64,000 nt of DNA from Apricaphanius iberus (lineage: Eukaryota; Chordata; Actinopteri; Cyprinodontiformes; Aphaniidae), in NCBI GenBank assembly GCA_028564705.1, contig JAPXFQ010001709.1, positions 434,001 to 498,000 of the forward strand. The letters run 5' to 3'. Below, one piece after another: positions 1-12,131 of the stretch. The translations under genes were made by a program, and so were the position numbers. Within the stretch, counting starts at the first letter, position 1, and the number at the start of each line of letters is the position of its first letter. Under the pieces are notes generated by a model, which was not told the DNA's origin, ran no database searches, and saw only the letters and a program-made list of their open reading frames with translations.

Positions 1-3000
1 TCTAGCAGATTGCTAATTTCCACCTGCAGTCCCTGGGTAGGTATGATGACCAAGATTCAAGATTAGTTAGCTGTGCTTTAGGAAGGCTCTGGGTCGGGCC
101 TAAACCTCAAGGAGAATCCATGGCGTAATCTAAAGAGGAAAATGAGGCAGCAGAGTAAACACGGTAGGCAAGATATAGGCTGGCATTAAAGCAATCTGGG
201 CTTTCCTTAAAACGTCAGCAGAAACAAAAGCTGCACTGATGCAGGAATTCATGCAAAAGGAGCCCCGATCAAGTATAAAAGGCATTGACTGTAAAGTACA
301 AGGACACACTTTTCCCTTGCAGGAGGTTTTTCGTTTGAAAGTCTTTAATGATCTTATGTTACTTTTATTACTTCCAAACCATAATTATCAAAACATCAAC
401 ATTTTCAAATACACCGTCTCCCTCCGTGTGTAAAAAATATTTTAGTGCGAGTTTTAGTTTTTGAACTAAGCCACCAAAATAGACTTTTCATGATTTTCTG
501 ATGTATTGTGATACACCTGTGTTTGATTGTAGTAAACAGCCTAACTGGATCTAACTGGAACATTTTTTTGTTGGAATGTACCCAGTTCAGTAAAATGATC
601 TGGAATCACCTAATGTAGAGCACAGTCAACTATAGCATAACATCAGCCAGGAAGTTAAAGCTTGGACAAAAATAGGTGTTCCAAATGTATAATGTCCCTC
701 AGCATAGCAACACTTTAGGTACAAAGTGGTTTAGAGACAATGGGTAGTTTTGGAGAGGCAATCACAAAGTTCTGATCATAATTGTCTAGAATATCCACCA
801 AACCTGACTCAGGCCATGCATAAATGTAGCCAGGTTTATAATTCTCCATATATCTCATAAATTTCAAACAAAAAATGTCCATCCACACCTAAACAGATAA
901 GTGTGTTTTTAATCACATTCATAGACTCTGTCGACTGGGAAGAGTAAGCGCTACATAGTCAGTGCAGAGATTATAGAAATAGTACAAGTACCAGTACTTG
1001 TGATCGGGAATGAAAGGCAGTGATCTGCGAACACCGATCATACACTTTTCCACGGAAATCTGGCCCACTCTTCTCAGCTGTGGTTTCTCCATACAAAATT
1101 ATGATATCAAAAAGGCTCTCTGGCTCAGTCCGAAGCATGTTGAGGTGACCCAACATGCCCAACTATGGACTGAGTGGTCCGGGAAAGCGATGTCACTCTC
1201 ACTCATACCTAGTAGTGATAGCCACTGATTGGCCTGGTGGCGTGTGTTTGAAGTGATGTCAAAGAGAACATCCAGGCTGACCTGAAATGGCCCAGGCCAA
1301 ACAGATCTTAGTGAAAAAAGGGCATGTAAGTCGAGACACGAGCAATCCTACAGCTTGTTGCCATAGAATAATAATTTTAAAAAAATAGTTTCTCAAGCTG
1401 CATTGCAAATCTTAAGTAATTAAACTGAAAGTTGAGGGTTTTATTAAATTTCTTTAGGTCAACCTAAATCAACCTATGGGTGTTGAGCGCTATTTGACCG
1501 TCTTTAGGCAGGATCCGAAATTAACACTCGCCAAATGTGAGCAAATTTTTAGTTTGGCAAGTAAAATCTGGATGGCTATCTGCCACATGACAAGTAGATG
1601 TTTGCACCAAATTATTTCTGTATATTATTACTCATTTCTAAGGATTTCTCCTCTGCTGTCTGCATTCGTAGTACACAAGCGTATGTCAAACTTGAACCCA
1701 ACCATACTTAGTTTCCCCATTATCCATGTAGCAGTTATCTGGGTTAAAACCATACTTTCCAGCCCTCCCAATTTTCCCAGGACAGTCCCAAATTAATTGC
1801 CCTTCCCAAAAATCTCCCGGAGCCACCATTCTCCCGAATTTCTCCCGATATCTGACGGTGTCGCATATCTTGTACATGTTTTATTTGAGAGGGATCGAGA
1901 ATAAAACATGTTTCATTTGCATTTTGCCAAGGAAAGTTATATGGGGTAGTTTTCTCATTCCGGACATGAAAATCCTTTACCTGTTGGCAAAATTCACAGT
2001 TGAATCCAAAATAGTTCACCTACGTGATTCGTGTGTCCAATTAGGAAAACAAACGGCTGTAATAAGTGATGCACGCCGCAGCAGCAAGCTGCACGTTTTC
2101 AGAACAGTCAGACTGACAAAAGCTGTAGTTTCAGTTACTTTTTAAATTCTCTGTTTTCCTTTTATTTCGGCTTTGCCATGGAAACTTCAGCTGCGGATCA
2201 GAGAGAGCAGCTGGTCGTACTTTTGGCCAAAGTCACAGCCTCATAAATCAACAGACTTAATAATACGCTGCGACCAAAGTAAGGAAAAATCATTTCTCAC
2301 TCTCCCCTGACACAGAGACTCCCGTGACTTTTGAGATTAGTGCTGCTGATCAGGGGCGTACCTAGGAGGTTAATTAGAGGGGCTAAAAGGGCCCAGGGTG
2401 GGTCTTCGACTTTGGCAACAAAATAAAAGCAAAGATGTTTGTTTAGTGGGGACCCAATCTGAGCTGGTCACATTTTACTGTTTTCATCTGTTAAAATGAC
2501 ATTTAAAGTCATTTTATTTTGCCAAGGTTTATGTGACAATGTAATATAAAAGAAAACCACAAATAAAAATATTGCAACCTCTTCTTCACCAAAGCCTTCT
2601 CAAAAAAATAGTGGAGAAACTATTTAATTTAACTTACATTATTTATATCGTCTGTCATCTCATAAATAAATTCTATAAAATTCAAATATTACATTTTTCT
2701 TTGAAAAAAAATCTTTAAAAAAATCTGAACTGATCAAAATGTTTTTCTTTATAAACAATTTTTGAAGTCGTCACTCATCTCCGTTTGTCTCAAACATAAT
2801 ATCATATAACAGAATAATGTGTTTTGGGTATATCTGTGTAAAAGTCAATAACAATTACAGCCGGTAAAAAACATGCCTGGCCAACTTGGCGCGGGACTCA
2901 AAATTTTAATTTCTGTAGGTCAATCGTGGAAAAAGCAGTTGGGAGAAAGCAACAACAGTGGTAAATATGGTCTTACATATCATTTACAATTGTCGTTATC

Positions 3001-3323
3001 TGAAAATTAACTGGCTGATGATCTTCTATGGTCGCCATGTTTCTTTTATTTATACAGTGTAAATCCGGTACTCTGTCCAGTCGGAATTCTGTATTCTGCC
3101 TCCTAGTGGAATTATCCTGTACCAAGTGCAGTGCAAGCAACTATAGTCAGTCTGCTGCTTATATCAACTTGAGATTAAATAAAAAGTCAGAATGTCTTTT
3201 CTATTTTGACTAGAATTATAATCATCTGAATTCTTTTATATCATTTACTTGTGTTGTGATACAGTCAATATGATAGAAAAATAGGATATTTAAAGCCAAG
3301 CTAGAGCATTAATTCTTTTCTTA
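1..3323. other. Rab intron, no gene seen
   Basis: AT-rich non-coding DNA downstream of the Rab exon on the minus strand. I find no exon-like block with good splice sites and no Rab C-terminal exon. Two short pieces look like old transposon ends: a repeated CTCCCGRAWTT-type motif at about 1805-1855, and a stretch beginning CAGGGGCGTACCTAGG at about 2350 that resembles hAT-type termini of fish. No partner terminus was found for either, so neither is called as an element. Confidence 0.5.
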
Positions 3324-3660
3324 TAAAACCCCTGGCAAAAAGTATGGAATCTCCAGTCTTCGAGAATGCTCATTCACTTTCTTAATGCAATAGAAGAGGG
3401 GCAAAACACAAACATGCCACAAAACTGAGGCATGGATTCAATATTTGTTTCCAGCCCCTTATTCCAAAGAAGCACTTGCAATTTATTCCCACTTGAGTTT
3501 CTGTTCATTTCTTGTACTGTTTCTAAAAGCCAAGAAGATGCCCTTTTGAGAAATGTGAGTTTTGTGGCATGTTTGTGTTTTGGCTTTTCTCTATTGCATT
3601 AAAAAAGTGAATGAGCATTCTGGATGACTGGTGATTCCATACTTTTTGCCAGGGGTTGTA
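3324..3660. mobile_element. Tc1-type MITE with ~105-bp inverted repeats
   Basis: The left end (TA then AAACCCCTGGCAAAAAG) and right end are inverted copies. After TA the arms share AACCCCTGGCAAAAAGTATG and continue as imperfect inverted repeats for roughly 105 bp, including a shared block that reads AACATGCCACAAAACT. The element is 337 bp with only a short central part outside the arms. TA at both ends fits Tc1/mariner target duplication. There is no coding capacity, so it must be mobilised in trans if at all. It lies in the Rab intron about 0.7 kb downstream of the Rab exon. Confidence 0.85.
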
Positions 3661-4336
3661 AAGTGATTGAGAATAGTCATGTTTGGGGGAAAAATATAAT
3701 CAAATACTGTATAACTGATATGTTTAAAAAAATAAAATAAATAAACATTATATAAAAATGATATATATGTAAAATATAAAAAAGAACATGGAAGGATGAG
3801 AGGTCACTCTTCCTTTCCATACTCAACCGTTCTAACTAAAGCCTTAATAGCATTTAGCAATCACAATTTTATCTGTACAGCATGTCTGAAGAACTGATTC
3901 ATGCCCGTCTGCAGTAAGATTGAAGCAGTACCCCGAAGCTAGAATGTTGAGTATATATCTTGCTGCTCTGTCATCCCAGTTATCTGACACATCGCTATCA
4001 AGAACATTATACTGGAATAAGTAATTAAGTCCTAAATATATTGGAATATTCCCGTAACAGCAGCAAAGACAATTTAATCACCAAATTAATCAAGTGGTTC
4101 AGGACCAGATTTAATTTAAGATGTGTAATGCAGCTTTATCATAGACTCTGTGATCAAACGACATCAGCAAAACGATAGTGCGGCAAGTGCTGCACTGTGT
4201 TTTTGCTTCATTTAGTTACTCCATGATTCTGTTCTGGCACCTCCTGTTTTTACTACACCTTCCTCCATGAGCCTTCCTAACCACCCTCTGAGTCCATCTG
4301 CCCATCTATCTTCCAGAGTTGCCAACAAGGCCTCAC
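3661..4336. other. Rab intron segment, nothing recognised
   Basis: AT-rich non-coding DNA between the MITE and the Rab exon donor site. Since the Rab gene runs on the minus strand, this is the start of the intron that follows the exon at 4337-4402. No ORF or repeat was recognised. Confidence 0.5.
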
Positions 4337-4402
4337 CTTGTTACCCAGCAGCATGACGACCACGTCTTGCTGGGCGTACTCATGAATTTCTGTCAGCCAT
4401 GC
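4337..4402 (-). CDS. Rab26/Rab37-type GTPase, internal exon with the NK of NKxD
   Basis: This is a 66-nt exon of a Rab small GTPase, a membrane-traffic switch; Rab26 and Rab37 act on secretory granules. The minus strand reads a consensus acceptor (ATCCACAG), then 22 in-frame codons, then the donor GTGAGG. The peptide begins AWLTEIHEYAQ and ends MLLGNK. It covers the end of helix alpha-3, strand beta-5 and the GNK of the guanine-binding GNKxD box; the Asp would be in the next exon, outside the window. It starts and ends in phase 0, matching the phase-0 end of the exon at 59579-59631. The residues fit Rab26 and Rab37 about equally (QQDVVV leans to Rab37, DVTN of the upstream exon to Rab26), so no symbol is given. 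Confidence 0.9.
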
Positions 4403-5943
4403 CTGTGGATGAAAACAGAGCAAAGATTAGAAAATTTAAAAAAAACACTAAAAAAGGACCAACAGAAAGAGATAGAAGTGATGAAGGGAAGGGGTCAGGA
4501 ATAAAGACTTGTGTTACAGAAGATGGATTGTTTCATGTAGGAGGAGATGGGGAGAAAGAAAAGATGCATTTGTTTTCCTCTGCCCTAGATCATCAGCAAT
4601 TCTTGTGTTTTCTTCTTGTATCTCTGTCAATCCATCTCCTTCCAATTGCAGCCAAGTGGTTTCTTTGCTCTCAGTTATCCGACTAGTTAAAAAGGCCCTT
4701 TGGAGCCTTTGGGTTCACTCATGCACAACTTTCCCTCGAAACCTCATTTAATTGTGTGTTGCGTACCAAGTTTAAGTGCAGACTTCTGAAAATGCAATTT
4801 GAACAGTAAAGTTACAGAGTACCTCAAACCCACAGAAACAAACATTACATCCAAGTCTAACAGGACTAGAAAAGACTAATTGATGTAGTATGTCTAGATC
4901 TAATTAGCATTGGACAAGTTCCTTGGGTTGTAGAGCATAATTGAATTTACTTAGAAAAATAAATACATGTATCTGGCAACACTCCACTACACTAATTAAG
5001 GGATAGGCCAAATCGTCTTTGCTTATTTCAGGATAATAGAAGGGACATTATTGGAGAGTTTGGGATGGTCAGCTTGTCAGAGAAACTGCTAGTGTCAGAA
5101 TTCATTAAGGCTCTGATTGATACACAAGTAAACCGTTTGACTGATACACCGACATGCGGTAAATACAAAGAGATGAGTAACTATGGCAACAAGTATGTCC
5201 CAGTAGTTTCAGTCTTCATTATAAACGTCTTTCCTCGTTCTTGAATCCATTCGAAACTGTGATTCATACAACAAGCTTATTTTTGAATGCCATTTTCTGC
5301 CTTTCTTTCTTTTTTTCTTATAGCCATCAACCTTGGAGAGATTACAATTTAACATGGAGATGATTTAGTATTTAATTACAAGCCAAGTACTGCTTCTGTA
5401 CATTTCTAATGTTAAACACAATGTTGGGGATGTTATTCAAATTATTTTGTGAAACAGCAAGCTATATAAACAGGATGTGTGGTAGAAGGAAGCCCACCAT
5501 CTCTCCAGTGCTTCTAGCAACTGACTAAAGAGACATTTAGAAGATGATCCCTCCCACTGTGGAGGGAGATTTGTTTCTGCCTGTAGGGTACAGCAGCAGG
5601 CTAGAGACATGTTGACTTTCTATATCTGAAGTTTTCAAAACATGAAAAGTAGAGTTTGTTCCATTGACTTGTGGAATTCTGGAACCTTAAAGCTTCCTCT
5701 TGCTCTCCTGCAACCTTTGTTTTTTTGCTGTTCTTATATTATTGCTCGTCATACTGTACACACACACAAAGTCATACTGAACACAGCGGAAAGAGAACTT
5801 TTTTGGTAGATGATGCAAAAGACTAGTTTTATCCATTTAGCTGACCCTTGTAAGTTACAAAACCAGCAGAGATTTAGGACCATACCCCAAAGAAGTAATC
5901 GCTGCTGTTCAGCAATCTAGAATAAACTGTAAAGCCATTTGCT
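4403..5943. other. Intron segment without recognised features
   Basis: Mixed-composition non-coding DNA. Short open frames here have no recognisable domain, codon pattern or splice context. A short CA run lies near 5758. Confidence 0.45.
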
Positions 5944-6264
5944 ATGTGCGTTCGACCCTGCTCTTCATCCTGCATACGGATAGCTACAGATCAACACTGC
6001 CACCTGGTCAGTACACTGACAACACAGTTCTCCTGTCTCTGCTGTTGGGACCCTCACATCAACCAAGCTCTTCAGGAATTCATAGAATGGTATGACAAAT
6101 CACACGTGGAACTGAACATCAGTAAAACCTAGGAGATAATGGTGGTAGCCTTCTCCAAGAAGCACAGGGACCTGACTAGAGCAGCCAACACCTTCATTCA
6201 AGGGAATCCAGAGGAGCTGGTCAAGGTGTTCATTTATCTATGCAACATCTTACACTACTAAGCC
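5944..6264 (+). pseudogene. LINE A, RT fragment (5' part, split)
   Basis: This is a degraded reverse-transcriptase piece of a non-LTR retrotransposon. One frame reads YTDNTVLLSLLLGP, where the catalytic YADD box has become YTDN. After a frameshift the next frame reads ALQEFIEWYDKSHVELNISKT, a typical post-palm segment of fish LINEs. Both the catalytic Asp change and the frameshift show it is dead. Its 3' continuation appears at about 8060-8776 in the same orientation, so the copy was split by the minus-strand LINE that lies between them. The clade is not certain; a CR1/Rex1-like origin is possible. Confidence 0.7.
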
Positions 6265-6296
6265 TGTGAATATTCTCATTCATCCAGGTCATGGTT

Positions 6297-6390
6297 ATCT
6301 CAAAGAAATTTCAATCTAACCCAACTGCACTTGGTCTTTCCCAGACAAATTACCAAGTCCAGTTGCGTTCGATTGAAATTTCCTTGAGAT
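6297..6390. repeat. 39-bp imperfect inverted repeat
   Basis: Left arm 6297-6335 and right arm 6352-6390 are inverted copies with about five mismatches and a 16-nt spacer. The arms share AAATTTCAATC and AACTG-ACTTGGT. It sits next to the junction between LINE A and the nested minus-strand LINE. It looks like a small palindromic interspersed repeat. Confidence 0.75.
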
Positions 6391-6399
6391 ATCTTAGAC

Positions 6400-6941
6400 T
6401 ACTACTTCTTTCTCTTTTGGCTTTTGCCTTCAGGGGTCACCACAGCGAATCATCTGTCTCCATTCAGTTCCATCCTCTGCAGTCACACCAACTAACTTCA
6501 TGTCCTCTTTCACCACATCCATAGATACAATTTTTGATCTTCCTCTCTGCCTCGTGGCTCCATCTTCAGCGTCCTTCAACCATTTTAATCGTCGTATCTT
6601 CTCTGAACATGTCCAAACCATCTCAGTCTCACCTCCCAGACTTTATCACCATAACATCTAACATGAGCTGTCTCTCTGATGTACTCATTCCTGATCTTAT
6701 CCATCCTCGTCACTCCCAAAGAGAATCTCAATATCTGGATTTCTGCAACCTCCAGTTCTGCTTCCTGTCTTTTCCTCGTTAATATGGTCTCTAGACCGTA
6801 CAACATCGCTGGTTTCACTACTGTCTTGTACACCTTTACCCTATTATCACGGATCCAATGGTGGGACTGCATGGTGGCCCAGGGTGGCCCTGGCCACCCT
6901 ATTGGCCACCCCATTGCCAAGCAACCCATCACAGTCATCAC
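6400..6941 (-). pseudogene. LINE B (RTE-type), C-terminal part
   Basis: On the minus strand this decodes to the C-terminal region of an RTE-like fish LINE polyprotein. Recognisable pieces are VVKPAMLYGLET, a block ending FSLGVTRMDKIRNEYI, and RLRWFGHVQRR; further downstream in another frame come DVVKEDMKLVGV and QMIRCGDP. These follow the RT domain in this family. The frame is broken near 6600 and again before 6585. The 3' end of the element is near 6400, where the sequence matches the usual 3' region of the family (GGGTCACCACAGCGAATCAT). Confidence 0.8.
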
Positions 6942-7599
6942 TATGTTTTTTCATCCAATGCCAAATCTTTCTTTGATCATGTGGCTATCAGATCACTTTT
7001 GCTGCACACACATCGGTCTTCGGATGAATTACGGTGCGATTTCATGTTTACTGCAGCCAGAGGTCGCTGGTTCAGACACTGCAGAGCTGCTTGATGGGTG
7101 AGGAGCGCAGTGAGATTACAGGATCACCCCCACCGCTTCTTCCCTCTTCAGCAAGGCGGGGTTCAGAGCATTACTGGGAGTACCTCAAAGACGATGGACC
7201 TTGGAAGGTTGGAACTAAAATATAACATCAGGTAAGAACTGTTTTTACATTATTGAACGGTTGTCGATAGGGAAGAATTTTGTGGTATCACATCAATTTG
7301 CATTCTTTTAATAGTCCTTGATTGGCAGCTAGAGGCATGGGCGCCATAAAGGGGTGGAAGGTTAGGACAACTCTAAGGGCCCAGGCAGATGAAGGGCCCA
7401 GATGAGCAGACCCCCTATTTATTTTCTTAGTTCTTTATTTTTTTTTATAGATACATTAAATGTGCTAGGGCCCCTCATGTACTCAATGTGTATTTTGTCT
7501 GTTTTGTCTGTGATTTTCTGCATATTTGTTGTAGATTGTCATTCCAAACTGAAGAGTACCTTTAATACAAATTACAGATCTCTAATGCTTTGTAAGTGT
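6942..7599. other. Foreign segment interrupting LINE B
   Basis: LINE B coding similarity stops near 6860-6940 and resumes upstream at 7671. The interval contains a small self-complementary block just inside the LINE at about 6883-6903 (AGGGTGGCC paired with GGCCACCCT) and a GGGCGCCATAAAGG stretch near 7341 resembling fish DNA-transposon ends. I cannot assign a complete element. Confidence 0.4.
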
Positions 7600-7649
7600 G
7601 AAAACTTCAAAAATCAGCAGTGTATCAAATACTTGTTCTCCCCACTGTA
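7600..7649 (-). mobile_element. Solo Tc1-like terminus
   Basis: Read on the minus strand from 7649, the sequence starts TACAGTGGGGAGAACAAGTA and continues with TTTGATACACTGCTGATTTT. This is the outer terminal repeat of a widespread fish Tc1-like element. Only about 50 bp is recognisable and no matching left end was found, so this is a truncated end inside LINE B. Confidence 0.6.
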
Positions 7650-7670
7650 CCTCCATCTATGTAGCTTTTT

Positions 7671-8010
7671 CTACACCTCCGCCCTGCTCTCACTGCAGAT
7701 CACAATCTCATCCGTCACTCCTACTGCACACCTCACTGTTGTCTCACAGCTATCATACATATCCCGCACCTGTCTAACATACTTCTCTGCCACTACAGAT
7801 TTCCTCATACAAAACCACAGCTCTTTTCTTGGCACCCTATCATATGCTTTCTCTAAATCTACAAAGACCTCTCTCTGAACTTCTCCATCAGCATCCTTAA
7901 AGCAAAAATTAATAATAATAATACTTTTTCTTGGTAAGAAACCATACTGCTGCTCACAAATGCTCACTTCTGACCAAAGCCTCGCTTCCACCACTCTTTC
8001 CCCACAGCTT
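7671..8010 (-). pseudogene. LINE B (RTE-type), RT fragment
   Basis: The minus strand encodes an RT segment: YGFLPRKS, then FVDLEKAYDRVPRKELW (the first catalytic Asp region), then VRCAVGV. An IVICSES block follows where the YADD box and its flank should be, but most of the palm between GV and the ADD box is missing. This part lies 5' of the C-terminal piece at 6400-6941 in the same orientation. The internal deletion and foreign insertion make the copy inactive. Confidence 0.8.
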
Positions 8011-8059
8011 CATTGTATGATTCATTAGCTTTATTCCAACCTCCCGAGGAAACTCAGCT

Positions 8060-8776
8060 CATTTGCAAAGATGTTCCTCAGACTTTACTACAGTTTTCTT
8101 GGGAGAATCATCACCTTCAAAATAACTTGCTGGTTCCACTCCATCTACCTTCATAACAGAAACCATTTACAGAGCACTGTTTTTGTCTGCTCTAAGATCA
8201 TCATCTTCTGGAAGAACTCTTTCCATGAATTAATGACCAACAGTCACTGACTTAAGCAGTAAACATCACCAATGACCCCTCACACATCCTCCACTCAGCA
8301 TTCCATTGGATCCCCTCAGGAGGTTGTCTGCCAGCAGAACTCAGAGGAAAAAGTCAACACTTTTTTCCAAAGAAATCCTCCTCTTTAACCACTCCCAAAC
8401 ACAAACTCCTTTCTCACTCCTCTCCAGCTCACACACAGCTTCGGTACAGTCAACATACCAGTGCCCCCAACCCATACTCAAATAGCAGAGACTCTTAGTT
8501 ATTTTTATTATTTTATTACCCATTACACCATGGCTATAACTTGTAAATGGATATTCTCTTTAACTTGCAACTACTATTTTACATTTGCACTTAAAGTTCC
8601 TTTTTGTGTAGTATTGTATATAAAATCCCCTATTGATAGTCAATGTATATAAGAAACCTCCATATAGTCATTGTATTTAAGATTTTTAATTCCTGTGTGC
8701 TCATTTCCTGCCTATTCTGAGAGCTGATTGTAACTAGTGAATTTCTCCATTGTGAGATTAATAAAGACTTATCTTA
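8060..8776 (+). pseudogene. LINE A, C-terminal part and 3' end
   Basis: Plus-strand frames read MLRLFYYSFLGRIITF and later NDPSHILHSAFH, characteristic of the C-terminus of fish LINEs of the type seen at 5944-6264. The 3' region ends with CCATTGTGAGATTAATAAAG followed by ACTTATCTTA, the usual tail of this family. With the 5' part it forms one plus-strand LINE split by LINE B. Frameshifts and stops show it is inactive. Confidence 0.7.
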
Positions 8777-11494
8777 AGTCACTTATACAGTGTGTTTACA
8801 TTCTTCAGGGACATTTGGATAGTCATAAAATTTTATTGCATGGCAACTTAAATGTACTTTATCTGGACGACCACTTTTTTATGCTGCTTACTTGTGCCTT
8901 AAATTGTCCCCCCTGGGTACAAAAAGTTTTCTGCGTCTGAATCTGAATATAGACGCATGTTGTGCAGTACTTGTGAAGAGCAGGTGTTATGGTTTTATAG
9001 AACTAAGTATATATTCTTTCTAATGTGTAATTTGCAAAAGCAAACACAGGGTATTTTACCGTTTTTGAATCATCTTAAAATAATGTTGCATATGTTAACA
9101 AATTTTAAAATGCTAATTATTTATGTGTTGCTCTCAATATTCCTTTGTAATATGTTAGTTCTGGGTCATTAAGAGGGGTCTTGACACCTACAATAAAAGA
9201 CGTTAATCTACTTTTCCAAATCCTGTTAATGACTACCATAAGTAAATATCTGTCACACATTATGCATTTTAACGATTTACTGTTACATGATGTGCTATCT
9301 TTTATTCTTGCTGTATGCCTTTAGCTCAGTCAAGATCCACACTGATCACAACCATATCCATCCCTGTTACCTCAGGCAGCGATACTTTATTCTATCCAGG
9401 TATGCATACTAATGTCTTAAGATACTCAATCGTAAATTGACAAACACTGTAGCGTCTAAGTTTATTTGTATTAATGTGACTTGCTGTATCTCTACTTTAC
9501 ATTCTATTCAATATTTACTTTTAAAACATGCTGATGTGCGCTTTATTTTGTTGATTTTTGGTAAGAAATTTACATATTTCTATTATTATAGCTGCTGTTG
9601 ATGACTGGGCTTTGTCAGCTTTCAGATTTAGAATGTTAAATGCACGTTCAATGTTTACATTACGGGGGAAAAAGGAGGTATTCATACTAAAATAAAGGAA
9701 ATGTTTGACATTTTTGTCAGTGTTGGATTCTATGTGTATGATGAAACCTGGTTCGAGGGCTCCCTTCAAATTTTTTTGCTGGGGCCCCCAAGAGACCCCT
9801 ACAAGTAGGGGTCTGTGATGTGACGATTTAAGACTGTGAAGCCCCCTACACGTGTGACGAACTGTCATTTTTGGGAGATCGTTTTATCCCGAATCACAGT
9901 TCTGCTGCTGTATTTCTGCCTCGGTGTGCAAAGAAAAGTCTCCGCTCTCTCTCTCTCTGCTCTAAGTGAATCACCCCCCGCCTCTCTCAAAGTCCTTATC
10001 CATTGTATGGAACTGGTTTGGTTTTTTACCAGACGACAAAGAGCAAACAAATATTATTTTCAAAGTTTGGAAGGAGAGCATCAAGGCAAGTGATCACAAC
10101 ACCTGAAAATTGTTTAAACACATCCCAAACAGTACATTTGAGCTGCTGGCAGCTAAAGCTATAAAGCCCAACTGCAGCAGTGGTGGCTAGTGCTTCGTCT
10201 TGTTAGTTCAGGAAACGCTAGAAAAAATAATCCTAAAACTTACTCTCTACAACACAAACGGCAAACAATCCGTGCTACCAGGTGTTCAGCTGCCTTTTTC
10301 TCCCCAAGCACCGCCATAAGACGCATGTACGCTGAATGCACAGAGATTTGCAGGGAATATTAACAATATGTTTGGATAGATAGAAGAATAATTAGAACTG
10401 CTTACATTACACTCTACCTTCATTAACTTATGTAGCAGCAGCCCTCCGCATACCGTTTTTACACTACAATGTTATCGCTTACGTTTTTTATTAGGCAGCA
10501 TTATGTGTGCCTGTTTATAATATGAGCATTCTGCAAAAAACATTTGAACCAATTAAAGCTGCATTTACCCTATTGTATGACTATTATTAATTGGTGTATT
10601 ATAGATTGCATAATACATCTTGCACTATATTTGCAGCTAGTTAGTCTTTTATTTTAAAAGATTTGATATTTTATTCTATTTGTTTAATACCATAATTTTA
10701 AACTAAAGTAAGTTCATGTTTGCTTTCTGTTTTATTAGAAAATTTAAGATTCAAATTTTTAATAATACATTTAAATACATTTGCGATTTAGATGTATTTT
10801 TCAGTGAGGTTATTTCAAAAATGAAAAATATTTTTTACATATACTGTATGTATACAGTGTGTTATATACATAGTTTCATTCAGAACATTCTGTGCATTTC
10901 TATCATCTCTGGTGTGAGATAGCCATATAAGTATTTTAGCCCTAATTTGAATAAATTTAGGTATTTATTCAATGTTTCTCTTCTTCAATGTGAAATTTAA
11001 ATTTTGTTGGTGATCATTAAAAAAAAAACCGTGATAAAATCGAAATCACGATAATACAATTGAAAAATCGTGATATTCTATTTTTGCCATATCGCCCACA
11101 CCTACCTTGCGGCACCACTGGCCATATGGTATAAAATAAAATATAATTCTCCTTAACCCCCCTAATGCAGACTTGATGTCTCATCCCACAAGGTTAAAAA
11201 CACTTCACACTGAAAGGAATGAGATCAGAGGGTATCCTGCTCAAATCAACTTACCTTACTGACATCTGTTTAAGCACCGTTATGATCTCTACATGACATA
11301 TTCCTGAGATATATTTACTAACATGTAACTAATGAATGAATTCGCATTGCTTTGAAATATTCCAATAACAGGTATGAATGTATGTCTTGTGAGTTGCTTT
11401 CTGTGAAAAAAGTACTCTCTCACTCCTTTTTCAGGAGGTTGAAGTTTGTCAGAGGAGTGAGTGAGGGAAACAACAGCATTACATGTCTAACGCT
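8777..11494. other. Intron segment, mostly unrecognised
   Basis: AT-rich non-coding DNA. Near 11020-11110 it holds an end resembling fish hAT-like elements (a run of ATCGTGAT motifs then TATCGCCCACACC). Around 9750-9850 a GC-richer block with GGGGCCCCC may be a fragment of another element. No exon or complete element was supported. Confidence 0.4.
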
Positions 11495-11620
11495 CTGTCC
11501 ACACCAAAAGCGTCAAAACCCGCCACATGCCCCCAGCTGGATGCTAGAACATTCGGACCTTCAAGTGTGTACAAAGCGAACTGGACGCGCCTCAAATACG
11601 GTATTTTATCGCGCGAACTG

Positions 11621-11815
11621 GCCTTCAGCAGAGCTGGGGCCAGAGTGCAATTGCCGGTGGATTATGGACCGAGCTGATGGAGGACTGGGTGTTCGGCCCG
11701 GGCTTCAGCGGAGCTGGGGCTAGAGTAAAATTGCCGGTGGATTATGGACTCCGATCTGACGGAGGACCGAGTGGATTACGTGTTCGGCCTGGCCTCCGGT
11801 AGAGCTGGGGCCGCT
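11621..11815. repeat. Tandem repeat, 80-90-bp unit, ~2.3 copies
   Basis: Units begin near 11624, 11704 and 11794. Each contains AGAGCTGGGGC or GGAGCTGGGGC; the first two also share AATTGCCGGTGGATTATGGA. The unit is GC-rich and keeps a partly open frame, but I see no protein domain. The repeat lies wholly inside the copy A element. Confidence 0.8.
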
Positions 11816-12131
11816 GCACTGGGGGTTTGGTGAGCTACAGATACAGTCTAACTACGGCGGAGGGATCCATAAACAGCAGCGAGCCTCTCAAACACCGGTG
11901 CTAGCCGCCTGGAAAACGTGACCTGCTCGCCCAGTTTGTGCCGTGAAGGTCCAAGCTTCGCCTGCCGAAACACCAACTACATTTCGGAACAGCTGTCCAT
12001 CTGTCTGCGGTTCGTAAAAGTTTATAATATTTGAGCAGCATGGGACATGGTGCGGGAGCTGCTACCAGGATACCAGGTGAGGAGGCCGTTTCAAGGCTCA
12101 CTTCTAGGCCGAGAGGTGCTTTTACAGCAAC

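Noticed and set aside
7402..7878. 158-codon plus-strand open frame
   Set aside because: Antisense shadow of the LINE B reverse-transcriptase fragment plus the foreign segment next to it.
9521..9868. 115-codon minus-strand frame
   Set aside because: No recognisable domain, AT-rich, no splice or repeat context that supports coding.
11352..11723. 123-codon plus-strand frame
   Set aside because: Crosses the boundary of element A and the tandem repeat; no domain and no splice context.
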